NCBI GenBank assembly: GCA_964548225.1
Contig: CAZJQP010000001.1
Location: 136,632-200,631 of the forward strand
Length of the DNA stretch: 64,000 nt
Reading direction: 5' to 3'
Source of the DNA: CALMEH01 sp964548225
GTDB taxonomy: Bacteria > Acidobacteriota > Blastocatellia > Pyrinomonadales > Pyrinomonadaceae
The position numbers were made by a program, and so were the translations under genes. Numbering within the stretch: position 1 is the stretch's first letter; every line of letters starts with the position of its first letter. A model generated the notes under the pieces. The model saw nothing but the letters and a program-made list of their open reading frames with translations. It did not search any database and was not told the origin of the DNA. Shown in pieces: positions 1 to 7,768 of the stretch.

Positions 1-104
1 TCTTTTGGGATTTAGAAAACGTCGTTGGCGAGATAATCAACTGGTTGTCAGTCGCCGGAAGCACGATTGGAAAAATCCGTTCGGATAACAGAGGAGGTAA
101 TTTT

Positions 105-2030
105 ATGGGGTATAAAAAAGTTTCGACAGCAACGGACGAAAGCCGTCTGCGGCAATTTACGAAAGCTGTTTTGAATGATTTGCAAGCACTCGAACAGATG
201 CTTGCGGACGGAAAAATGGAAACGGACGTTTGGCGGATTGGGGCGGAGCAGGAATTGTTTTTGGTTGATTCGGCAATGCGTCCTGCGCCAATTATTTTAG
301 AGGTTTTGGAAAACGCCAAAGAGAAACGACTGACCACGGAAATCGGACGATTTAATATTGAGGCGAATCTTACACCGCTCGAATTTACGGGCGATTGTTT
401 GAATCGTTTGGAAACGGAACTCGATGAGGTCGTCCGCATCATTAAAAAATCTGCCGGCAATTTCGGGGCAGATGCGGTTTTGTGCGGAATTTTACCGACG
501 ATTCAGCAGTCTGATTTGGTCGAGGCGAATCTTACGCCGAATCCGCGTTACACGGAACTCAACCGCATTTTAACTAAACTTCACGGCAACGAACGTCTCG
601 TTCATATCAAAGGTTTGGACGAACTTCGTCTGCATCTGAAAGACACTTTTACCGAATTTTGCAACACGAGCTTTCAGGTTCATTTGCAAATCGGTGGCGG
701 CGGAGATTTCGTTAAATATTATAACTGGGCGCAAGCCGTAACCGCACCGGTTCTTGCGTTGGCGGTCAATTCGCCCGTGCTTCTCAACTATCGGCTCTGG
801 CAGGAGACGCGCCTTGCGCTTTTTCAACATGCGGTTGATGAACGCTCGCATACACATCACGAACGAAATCGTCCGGCGCGTGTTTCGTTTGGCAGAGATT
901 GGGTAAAAAATTCGATTCTCGAAGTTTTTCAAGAAGATGTTGCGCGGTTTCGAATAATTTTGACAAGAGAGTTGGAAGAAAATTCGCTTGAAACTTTGAG
1001 TCGCGGAAAAATCCCATCGCTTTCGGCGTGGCAGATGCACAACGGCACGATTTGGCGTTGGAATCGTGTTTGCTACGGTGTTTTGAACGGGAAACCTTCT
1101 TTGAGAATCGAAGCCAGATTTTTGCCTTCGGGTCCGACCATTGCGGACGAAATGGCGAACGCGGCGTTTTTTCTCGGTTTGATGGTAGATTTGCCCGAAG
1201 AATTCGGTAATGTTTCGGAAAGAATGTCTTTTGATGATGTAAAGACTAATTTTTTCAGCACGGCGCGTTTCGGTTTGAAATCACAAATCATCTGGATTGA
1301 CGGCGAAACTTGGCGGGCGCAGCGTTTGATTTTGGAAGAACTGTTGCCGCGTGCCGCAAAAGGTTTAGAAAAAGTCGGCGTTGATGCAAAAGACATCGAA
1401 AAATACTTAGGGATTTTAGAAAAGCGCGTTTCCGCCAACAAAACGGGCGCAAGCTGGGTGCTTGATTCGCTTGCGGCGATGGACAAACGCGCCAAGCCGA
1501 ATGTTCGAATGCGTTCATTGACGGCGGCGATGCTGGCGAATCAAGAATCGGGCAAAACATTGCACGAATGGAGTTTAGCGGAAATTCCTCAAACATCCGA
1601 TTGGATTGATAATTATAAAACTGTCGAACAATTTATGGTTACGGATTTGTTCACTGTGCGTCCGCAGGACGTTGTCGAATTGGCGGCAAATTTGATGCAT
1701 TGGAAACATATTCGGCACATTCCTGTTGAAGATGACGAAGGGAAGTTAGTCGGCATTGTTTCGCATCGTGATTTATTAGAACTTTTCGCGGTCGGTAAAA
1801 CGAAAGATGCAGGCGAAATGATTATCCGTGATGTGATGAAACCGCATCCGATTACGATTGCGCCGGAAATGCCGACACTTGAAGCACTGAAGCTGATGCG
1901 CGAAAAAAATATCGGCTGTTTGCCCGTAATCAAAGACGAAAAACTAATCGGGCTGATTACGACTTACGATTTTCTAACCGTTTCGGCGAAACTATTTGAA
2001 GAAAGATTGCACGACTTAAAATGCGGCTAA
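105..2030 (+). CDS. GCS2-family carboxylate-amine ligase fused to a CBS-domain pair
   Basis: Predicted ATP-dependent glutamate-cysteine-ligase-like (GCS2/YbdK) enzyme of 641 aa. The GAEQELFLVD motif near residue 47 opens the GCS2 core, which runs to about residue 400. Two CBS motifs follow at about 510-640 (for example IPVEDDEGKLVGIVSHRDLL and LPVIKDEKLIGLITTYDFL), a nucleotide-sensing module. The start is the ATG at 105 because GAGGAGG lies at 91-97. The frame stays open upstream to the window edge, and frame 2 ends in a stop at 86-88 that may be the tail of an upstream gene. Family GCS2 enzymes join an amino acid to a carboxylate; the real substrate here is unknown. The CBS pair suggests control by adenine nucleotides. 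It sits upstream of a stress protein and a redox regulator, which fits a thiol or redox role. Confidence 0.85.
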   Translation: MGYKKVSTATDESRLRQFTKAVLNDLQALEQMLADGKMETDVWRIGAEQELFLVDSAMRPAPIILEVLENAKEKRLTTEIGRFNIEANLTPLEFTGDCLNRLETELDEVVRIIKKSAGNFGADAVLCGILPTIQQSDLVEANLTPNPRYTELNRILTKLHGNERLVHIKGLDELRLHLKDTFTEFCNTSFQVHLQIGGGGDFVKYYNWAQAVTAPVLALAVNSPVLLNYRLWQETRLALFQHAVDERSHTHHERNRPARVSFGRDWVKNSILEVFQEDVARFRIILTRELEENSLETLSRGKIPSLSAWQMHNGTIWRWNRVCYGVLNGKPSLRIEARFLPSGPTIADEMANAAFFLGLMVDLPEEFGNVSERMSFDDVKTNFFSTARFGLKSQIIWIDGETWRAQRLILEELLPRAAKGLEKVGVDAKDIEKYLGILEKRVSANKTGASWVLDSLAAMDKRAKPNVRMRSLTAAMLANQESGKTLHEWSLAEIPQTSDWIDNYKTVEQFMVTDLFTVRPQDVVELAANLMHWKHIRHIPVEDDEGKLVGIVSHRDLLELFAVGKTKDAGEMIIRDVMKPHPITIAPEMPTLEALKLMREKNIGCLPVIKDEKLIGLITTYDFLTVSAKLFEERLHDLKCG

Positions 2031-2064
2031 ACTCGTCTTGTGCAAATATTTATGAACCGCGCAG

Positions 2065-2111
2065 ATTTCTTTTATCGGTGCGTCAAACCTTAACGCGCCG
2101 ATAAAAGAAAT
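2065..2111 (+). terminator. Long hairpin after the GCS2-CBS gene
   Basis: Two 18-nt arms (2065-2082 and 2094-2111) pair with a single G-U and an 11-nt loop, 35 bp after the stop codon. There is no T-run behind it, so it is a terminator or mRNA-end structure rather than a textbook intrinsic terminator. The remainder of the gap to 2455 shows no gene; only the site at 2266-2305 stands out. Confidence 0.45.
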
Positions 2112-2265
2112 TACTCAGCCGCTACTGCCTGATTTTTATAATTTCAACCTTCACATAAAGTTTTAGAATCGCACTCAAATTTCCGAACTCTTTCAGTCAG
2201 ACAACAAAAGTCTCGAAAAATCAAAGTGATAAGCCTCGAAAAGGATTTTGAAAGGCATCAGAAAG

Positions 2266-2305
2266 CGTGAAAAATTTCGCAGTAAAGAGGATTTTTTCGC
2301 GGTTA
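2266..2305 (+). promoter_or_regulatory. Conserved upstream block shared with the second UspA gene
   Basis: This 40-bp block matches 19022-19061, upstream of the other UspA gene, at 28 of 40 positions without gaps. Its left end, CGTGA-N6-TCGCA (2266-2281), matches the TGTGA-N6-TCACA operator at 8 of 10 positions. It lies about 180 bp before the UspA start. A shared regulatory element is inferred. Confidence 0.4.
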
Positions 2306-2455
2306 TTTGCATTTTAAAACAGCTTTCATTTAGAAAACCTTAGTAAATTACGGGCGAATAAGGTTTTGCGGTTTCGGAACAAATATTGCCCTGTGAATAA
2401 GAGTCAGAGCGGCATTTGCCGGCACTTAAGAATTGAGAAGGAGCGAAAAAAAACT

Positions 2456-2914
2456 ATGAAAATCTTAATCGCAACTGATGGCTCGGAATTTGGTGATGCG
2501 GCGGTTGAAAAAATCTGTGAAATGATAGACGAAACGAAAAAATTTGAAATCAGAATTGTTTCGGCATACCAGCATCCGTTGATGGTTGCCGCCGCGCCGT
2601 ATCCGATTCCCATCGGATATAACCCGGATGTTGAAAAAGAAATGAGTGAATCAGCGGCAAAGGCGGTGGCACAAGCCGCAGAAAAAATCGGCAGTCGTTT
2701 TTACGGTTTGAAGGAAAATCTGACGACCTGCGTTTTGTCCGGTTTGCCGGAAAGAGGCATTGTCGAAGAAGCCGAAAAATGGGGCGCGGATTTAATAGTC
2801 GTTGGTTCGCACGGCTACGGTTTTTGGGAGCGTATGTTTGTCGGCTCTGTTTCAAACGCCGTTGTTCATCACGCACCGTGTTCGGTGATGGTTGTGCGAC
2901 AAGCGAAGCATTGA
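2456..2914 (+). CDS. Universal stress protein, UspA family
   Basis: 152-aa single-domain UspA protein beginning MKILIATDGSEF. The C-terminal part carries the ATP-binding signature G-x2-G-x9-G-S (GSHGYGFWERMFVGS), so it belongs to the nucleotide-binding UspA branch. The start at 2456 has AAGGAG at 2438-2443. It is a paralogue of the protein at 19269-19712: the stretch EEAE.WGADLIVVGSHGYGFW is nearly identical. Only 2 bp separate it from the downstream Fnr/Crp regulator, so the two are probably cotranscribed. UspA proteins often accompany Fnr-controlled anaerobic genes, which fits the cytochrome genes that follow. Confidence 0.93.
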   Translation: MKILIATDGSEFGDAAVEKICEMIDETKKFEIRIVSAYQHPLMVAAAPYPIPIGYNPDVEKEMSESAAKAVAQAAEKIGSRFYGLKENLTTCVLSGLPERGIVEEAEKWGADLIVVGSHGYGFWERMFVGSVSNAVVHHAPCSVMVVRQAKH

Positions 2915-2916
2915 AT

Positions 2917-3603
2917 ATGAAGGCACTTAATAACTTTAAAATTCAACACCGATGCCTCGACTGCAATTTGCGCTTGGAAGATTTCTTTTGCAATTTATCC
3001 GAATCTTCGCGGCAAACTTTCGAGTCGCTCAAAATTACGAATGCTTACCCGAAAGGTGCAACGCTTTTTATGGAAGGTCATCCGGCAAACGGAATTTATA
3101 TGCTCTGTCAGGGGCGCGTTAAACTTTCGACTTGTTCACGGGACGGCAAAGTAATTATTTTGCAGATTGCCGAAGCCGGAGAAATTTTAGGTTTGAGCGC
3201 GGTAGTTTCGGAATTAGATTACGAAACTACCGCGGAAGTTTTAGAACCGTGTCAGGTGAATTTTGTCCGTAAGGAAGATTTTTTACGATTTCTCGCACAA
3301 AACACCGAAGCCTGTTTCAGCGCGGTCAAACAAATCAGCGGCAAATATCATACGACATACACGCAGGTTCGATCATTCGGTTTGTCGCATACTGCCGCCG
3401 ATAAACTTGCGAAACTCCTGCTCGAATGGTCAAAATCATACAGTAACGGTAATGGCACAATTCATCTGAAAATTTCTTACACACACGAAGAAATCGCCGA
3501 AATGATTGGCACTTCCCGCGAAACCGTAACCAGAATTTTGAAGGATTTCAGAAATCGCAAGCTGATTTCGCTGAAAGGTTCTGATTTAATTATTCACGAC
3601 TAA
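2917..3603 (+). CDS. Fnr/Crp-family regulator with four FNR-like cysteines
   Basis: 228-aa regulator: N-terminal cysteine cluster C13-x2-C16-x8-C25, a cyclic-nucleotide-like beta-barrel (about 35-150), a dimer helix and a C-terminal HTH. A further cysteine in VLEPCQVNF sits where FNR has its fourth cluster ligand (Cys122 in E. coli). Four cysteines in this layout suggest an oxygen- or NO-sensitive Fe-S sensor. The recognition helix reads IGTSRETVTRIL, like E. coli CRP (SRETVGRIL) rather than FNR, predicting TGTGA half-sites. Such sites occur at 3647, 4182, 10798 and 13411. The start at 2917 is 2 bp after the UspA stop; the earlier in-frame start overlaps UspA and lies outside the family domain. 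Probable local regulator of the cytochrome island. Confidence 0.88.
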   Translation: MKALNNFKIQHRCLDCNLRLEDFFCNLSESSRQTFESLKITNAYPKGATLFMEGHPANGIYMLCQGRVKLSTCSRDGKVIILQIAEAGEILGLSAVVSELDYETTAEVLEPCQVNFVRKEDFLRFLAQNTEACFSAVKQISGKYHTTYTQVRSFGLSHTAADKLAKLLLEWSKSYSNGNGTIHLKISYTHEEIAEMIGTSRETVTRILKDFRNRKLISLKGSDLIIHD

Positions 3604-3646
3604 AGAAGACTCGATGCCTCCATCGGAGTTCGGGCAAAACCGTAAA

Positions 3647-3684
3647 TGTGACGATTATCACACAAACGAGTGATAATCGTCCTA
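3647..3684 (+). promoter_or_regulatory. Crp-type operator plus weaker second site
   Basis: TGTGA-N6-TCACA is exact at 3647-3662. A weaker match (AGTGA-N6-TCCTA, 7 of 10) lies at 3669-3684, centred 22 bp downstream, two helical turns. The pair also forms a perfect 12-bp inverted repeat (3650-3661 and 3670-3681, 8-nt spacer). It sits in front of the DNA-binding-deficient Fnr-like gene. Confidence 0.65.
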
Positions 3685-3725
3685 GTTTTTTTCCGCAGAC
3701 AAGCACATATTTCAGCCAAGAGGCG

Positions 3726-4175
3726 ATGGTTGAAGAAATCAAAGCAAAACCCGATTATTTTTTTCAATTGTCCGCGAAACGTCTGTTTGGCGATTTGACG
3801 CGGGAATCTCGCAAGTCTTTAGAAGCTATTAAACAAAGAAAACAATTTCCGAAAGGCGCACATCTTTTTGTTGAAGGCGATATGCCGTGTTGCGTTTATC
3901 TGCCGGTCAAAGGCAAAGTGCAGATTTCTTCAAATGATAAAAATCTTGTTCAATTTATCGAACCGGACAAGATTTTCGGTTTGACCGAAGCAATTTCCAA
4001 TCTGCCTTATCAAATAAACGCCGAAACACTTACGCCTTGTGTCTGCGAATGTATCGGGCGCGATGAATTTATAAGTTTTCTGCAAAACGAACCGAAAGTT
4101 TGTTTTCGTTTGGCGCAGATGCTTGGCTCGAATCTTCAAGAAAAGTATCAAATATTTATTTCTTCAATAATTTAA
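3726..4175 (+). CDS. Crp/Fnr-like effector-domain protein without HTH
   Basis: About 149 aa, only the cyclic-nucleotide-binding-like barrel of the Crp/Fnr family (motifs FPKGAHLFVEGD, GKVQIS, FGLTEAISNLPYQINAETL). The protein stops after the dimerisation helix; no helix-turn-helix follows. It resembles the neighbouring full-length regulator (PKGATLFMEGHP, AEVLEPC versus AETLTPC) and is probably a duplicated, shortened copy. It keeps cysteines at CC and CVCEC but has no N-terminal CxxC cluster. A GTG at 3648 would add 26 residues but lies inside the operator palindrome, so the ATG at 3726 is preferred. It could heterodimerise with the full-length regulator or sense a ligand; no function is proven. 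Confidence 0.7.
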   Translation: MVEEIKAKPDYFFQLSAKRLFGDLTRESRKSLEAIKQRKQFPKGAHLFVEGDMPCCVYLPVKGKVQISSNDKNLVQFIEPDKIFGLTEAISNLPYQINAETLTPCVCECIGRDEFISFLQNEPKVCFRLAQMLGSNLQEKYQIFISSII

Positions 4176-4219
4176 GCTAATTGTGATGAGCATCACAATT
4201 AGCGGTGATGCTTCTCACA
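4176..4219 (+). promoter_or_regulatory. Tandem Crp-type operators before the decahaem gene
   Basis: A 13-bp perfect inverted repeat with a 2-bp centre (4176-4203) contains exact TGTGA-N6-TCACA at 4182-4197. A second site, GGTGA-N6-TCACA (9 of 10), is at 4204-4219, centred 22 bp further on. The start codon of the decahaem cytochrome lies 85 bp downstream. This is most likely an activator site for the porin-cytochrome operon. Confidence 0.75.
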
Positions 4220-4304
4220 GACGCAGGAAATTTCAGCACCCTAAAATTGAAATAGGAGAAAACCGTATTAGCTTTAAAAAACTACGGCATAAATGGAGGC
4301 AATT

Positions 4305-5342
4305 ATGATAGCTTCAAGTAAAAATATAAAAGTCGCTGTGTTCGGCGTATTTGCAATTTTGCTTTTTGTCTGGCTTGTTTCAGGAACATTTCAATCGGCA
4401 ATCGGCAAAACGGACGTTGACCAACAAAGCGAATTAAGCGTTTTACCGACACCGAATCCGGCAGATTTTGTCGGAAGCGAAACGTGTGCGGCTTGCCACG
4501 AAGACCAATTCAAAAAAGTTGCTGATACGAAACACGGAAAACTCGAAAATCTTCCGGCGTGGAAAGACAAAATGGTCGGTTGCGAATCGTGTCACGGCGG
4601 CGGAAAAGCGCACGTTGAAGGCAGCGGTGATAAAACAAAAATAATTTCATTTAAGAACAAAAATTCAAAAGAAATTTCGGAAACTTGTCTTTCCTGTCAT
4701 TCGGGGAAAGAAAGTCATAACAATTTTCGGCGCGGCGACCATTGGCGCAATAATGTCGGTTGCACGGATTGTCATTCGGCGCACGGTGCAACATACGATA
4801 ACGCACGGGCAAATTCGATTTCATTGATTGGCGAAACGACACAGCAGAATCCGACGGGCGCGACTACGGCGATGCTCAAACGAAGCGAACCGCAACTTTG
4901 TATCGGTTGCCACAGCGAAACCAAAGCACAATTTACCAAACCGTTTCATCACAAAGTTTTAGAAGGAACGATGAAGTGCAGCGATTGTCATAACGCGCAC
5001 GGCGGTTTCGAGCAAAAGCAGACAAATCTTTCGATTGGCGCGGACACGGCTTGTGTCAAATGCCACTCGGATAAGCAAGGTCCATTTGTTTTTGAACACG
5101 CACCGCTGAAAGTCGAAGGTTGTTCGGCGTGTCACGTTCCGCACGGAACGGCAAATCCGAAGATGCTCAAACGCCCGCAAGTCCGGCAACTTTGTCTGGA
5201 ATGCCACAGCGGAATTACCGACCAGCTTTCTGATGGTCCAACGGGCGGACCGCATACGCAAACGTCAATCCGTTCGCAAAACTGCACGGTTTGCCACGCA
5301 TCAATTCACGGCTCGAACACGAGTAATGTGTTCTTCAGATAG
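4305..5342 (+). CDS. Decahaem c-type cytochrome, MtrA/DmsE-like
   Basis: 345 aa with an N-terminal hydrophobic signal (about 7-30) followed by ten CXXCH motifs: CAACH, CESCH, CLSCH, CTDCH, CIGCH, CSDCH, CVKCH, CSACH, CLECH and CTVCH. The count and spacing match the DmsE/MtrA decahaem family, periplasmic proteins that plug an outer-membrane barrel and carry electrons across it. The ATG at 4305 is preferred over the one at 4293 because TGGAGG lies at 4294-4299. The next gene encodes the barrel, and its Shine-Dalgarno sequence overlaps this stop codon, so the two are translated as a pair. Controlled by the tandem operators just upstream. Confidence 0.9.
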   Translation: MIASSKNIKVAVFGVFAILLFVWLVSGTFQSAIGKTDVDQQSELSVLPTPNPADFVGSETCAACHEDQFKKVADTKHGKLENLPAWKDKMVGCESCHGGGKAHVEGSGDKTKIISFKNKNSKEISETCLSCHSGKESHNNFRRGDHWRNNVGCTDCHSAHGATYDNARANSISLIGETTQQNPTGATTAMLKRSEPQLCIGCHSETKAQFTKPFHHKVLEGTMKCSDCHNAHGGFEQKQTNLSIGADTACVKCHSDKQGPFVFEHAPLKVEGCSACHVPHGTANPKMLKRPQVRQLCLECHSGITDQLSDGPTGGPHTQTSIRSQNCTVCHASIHGSNTSNVFFR

Positions 5343-5353
5343 GAGGAAAAACA

Positions 5354-7483
5354 ATGGCTTACACAACAAATCAGAAAAAGATATTTCCCAAAAACGGCTA
5401 TCAGCTATCGGCTGTCGGTTATCGGCTATTCGGAAAGGTTTCGGTTTTCCTCATTTTATTTTTCGTGTCGGGATGTTTGCTGAATTTGCAGGCGCAAACG
5501 CCGACACCGTCGCCGACACCCGCACCGGTTACATTTGGCGGATTTAACGTAACATCGAGTTTTGAAGTTGGTTTGCGCGGAGTTGACGTGAACGGCAACA
5601 TCAATAAATATCGCAGTGATTTTAACTATCGTTCGGGCGTGAGGCTTTTTGATTCGAGTCTTTTGCTCGAAAACAAAGAAAAGTCGGGGCTTATTGATTC
5701 ATTGCTCGTAACGACTTCGGGCGGTAACGCCGACCCTTCGGGTTTTGTGCGCGTCAGCGTCGAACGAGTCGGATTTTACAAATTCGATTCAACTGTCCGG
5801 CAGGTTGTTTATTTCAACAATTTGAACAATCACGCCCGCAACGGACACACGGGGAACACGCGGCACAATTTCGGCGATTTTGATTTAATGATGTATCCAA
5901 ACGCCGAAAAGTTTCGCGTCCGGCTCGGTGCGTCGTTTAACGATACGCAAGGCACGGGAAGTTTTACGTCGCGGGCTTACAGTGATGAATTTATAATTGC
6001 GTCCGATATAGATACGGAGACTTACGATCTGCGCGGCGGAATTGACAGTAAATTGTTCGGGTTTAATTGGTCGCTTTCTCTCGGTTATCGGAATTTTGAT
6101 GAAAACACTTTTTATTCGACAACGGGAAATCCGGGTTTCAACACGACAAACACGACGGTCATTGCAACTTTTCAGCGTTCCAGTCCGATTAAAGGCTCAA
6201 CGCAATACGCGATGTTTAATGTCCAGCGCACGTTTGCCAAAAAACTCGATTTCACGGCGCGGATAATTCATTCAAACACTAAACGTAATTACGAGTTTCT
6301 CGAAACGATCACCGGACGCGACAATTCAAATAACATCGTTGATTTGGATAGATTCAACATCAACGGCGATTCGACGCGCCCGCAAACACGCGGCGATTTA
6401 GGTATAACTTACGCCGTAACGAAGGATTTCAGAATCTCCGAAAGTTTTTCGTTTGATACTTTCAACATCAGTGGCGGCAGTGCTTTTATGGAGGCACTTT
6501 TCCGCCGAAATGCCGCCGGAAATCCGCTTGCGACAACGCTTACAAACACGCTGTATCATCGCATTACAGGTTTTCGCAGGTTTGTAAATACGCTCGAAGC
6601 CGATTATCAATACAGAAATTGGTTCGGGTTTAACATTGGTTGGCGTTACACGAATCGGCGGATTAATCTTTTAGGATTCAATCAACCGCTTGCACCGGCG
6701 ACCAATCTAACGCGGACGCTTATTGATGAAGAAGAAGACAATCAAACCAACTCGGTTATCGGCGGATTTAAGCTCAAGCCGATGAAGAATTGGACAATCT
6801 TCGCCGATGCGGAACACGGCGACGCGGACAATGCTTTTACGCGGCTCGCCAATTACCGATATACAAACTTGCGCGTCCGAAGCCGTTGGAGTTTCAATCA
6901 ATTTGCCGTCGGCGTTTCGGCAGTTACGAAGGACAATGAAAATCCTTCGACTTCAACTGCGCCGCCCGGAAGTTATCCGGCAGGAGATTTTATCGCCAAC
7001 ACGAAAAGCCGCGTTTTTTCGGCTTATGTTGATTGGACACCGAATCAGAGATTTTCGCTCAGCACGGGTTATACATACCAACGGTTGACAAGCGAAACCG
7101 ACATTGTTATCAATACCGGAACGCTCGTGCGCGGTGTAAGCCGTTTCTATATGCGCGACCATAATGCGTTTTTTGATGTTTCGGCGCAACCATTCAAACG
7201 GGTTTCGATATTTGCAAGTTACCGCCACAACGAAGACCTCGGACAAGGTAACAGAACCGCGCCTTTGCCGACTTTGATAACCTCTTATCCATTTAAACTT
7301 TTCACCGGAGAAAGCCGTGTGGCTATTCGTTTGACGAAAAATGTTGATTGGAACATCGGTTATCAATACATCGAATACACCGAACGCATTCAACCGCTTT
7401 CCGTTGGCGCACCGCAAGATTACCACGTTAATATGCCCTACACATCGCTTCGCATTTATTTCGGCGGCGGCGACCGTCGTTAA
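5354..7483 (+). CDS. Outer-membrane beta-barrel, MtrB/PioB-like
   Basis: 709 aa: signal sequence (about 18-50, cleavage near LQAQ), a short TPTPSPTPAP linker, then a long run of amphipathic beta strands ending in aromatic residues, up to the C-terminal YTSLRIYFGG. This pattern and the preceding decahaem gene point to the MtrB/PioB or OmbB-type porin that sheathes a multihaem cytochrome. The N-terminal CXXC of Shewanella MtrB is absent. A VSGC sequence in the signal could be read as a lipobox, but a barrel is more likely. AGGAGG at 5341-5346 fixes the start. Assignment rests on context and barrel character rather than a diagnostic motif. Confidence 0.75.
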   Translation: MAYTTNQKKIFPKNGYQLSAVGYRLFGKVSVFLILFFVSGCLLNLQAQTPTPSPTPAPVTFGGFNVTSSFEVGLRGVDVNGNINKYRSDFNYRSGVRLFDSSLLLENKEKSGLIDSLLVTTSGGNADPSGFVRVSVERVGFYKFDSTVRQVVYFNNLNNHARNGHTGNTRHNFGDFDLMMYPNAEKFRVRLGASFNDTQGTGSFTSRAYSDEFIIASDIDTETYDLRGGIDSKLFGFNWSLSLGYRNFDENTFYSTTGNPGFNTTNTTVIATFQRSSPIKGSTQYAMFNVQRTFAKKLDFTARIIHSNTKRNYEFLETITGRDNSNNIVDLDRFNINGDSTRPQTRGDLGITYAVTKDFRISESFSFDTFNISGGSAFMEALFRRNAAGNPLATTLTNTLYHRITGFRRFVNTLEADYQYRNWFGFNIGWRYTNRRINLLGFNQPLAPATNLTRTLIDEEEDNQTNSVIGGFKLKPMKNWTIFADAEHGDADNAFTRLANYRYTNLRVRSRWSFNQFAVGVSAVTKDNENPSTSTAPPGSYPAGDFIANTKSRVFSAYVDWTPNQRFSLSTGYTYQRLTSETDIVINTGTLVRGVSRFYMRDHNAFFDVSAQPFKRVSIFASYRHNEDLGQGNRTAPLPTLITSYPFKLFTGESRVAIRLTKNVDWNIGYQYIEYTERIQPLSVGAPQDYHVNMPYTSLRIYFGGGDRR

Positions 7484-7518
7484 ATCGGAAAGTAAAATTA
7501 CCTGAAAAAAACATTTTT

Positions 7519-7584
7519 GCGAGGGCGCGGAAACATTCTGCGCCCTCGCAGAATGTTTCCGCGCCCTCGCAGAAACATTCTGCG
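7519..7584. repeat. 24-bp perfect inverted repeat with partial third copy
   Basis: Arms 7519-7542 and 7547-7570 are perfectly complementary over 24 bp around a 4-nt CCCT loop; 7571-7584 repeats part of the arm again. It is far more GC-rich than its surroundings. It lies behind the MtrB-like gene, between convergent operons, and could act as a two-way terminator, but there is no T-run at its base. A REP-like mobile palindrome is the alternative. Confidence 0.75.
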
Positions 7585-7664
7585 AAGAGTTATTTTGCGG
7601 CGGAACAGGCTAACAGAGCCTATCCTACCTTTTTACCATTAATCAAATAAAAGTCTGCTCTAAA

Positions 7665-7736
7665 ATAATGAATAATTGATAATTGTCGTGTAAATATACG
7701 GCAAATTATCAATTATTCATTATCAATTATCAATTA
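7665..7736. repeat. AT-rich palindromic repeat (AATTATCAATTA type)
   Basis: A 20-bp perfect inverted repeat (7665-7684 and 7704-7723, 19-nt loop) made of AATTGATAATT-like units, followed by another direct unit to 7736. A relative is at 37588-37685. It separates the convergent decahaem and octahaem transcription units. Confidence 0.65.
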
Positions 7737-7768
7737 TTTCAGAGGTTTTACCTCTCATTTGTATCCGA

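Noticed and set aside
2..88. Tail of an upstream gene
   Set aside because: Frame 2 is open to a stop at 86-88, but two other readings are possible and no motif is visible.
3648..3725. GTG start of the HTH-less regulator
   Set aside because: It lies inside a perfect TGTGA-N6-TCACA palindrome, and the added residues are not part of the family domain.
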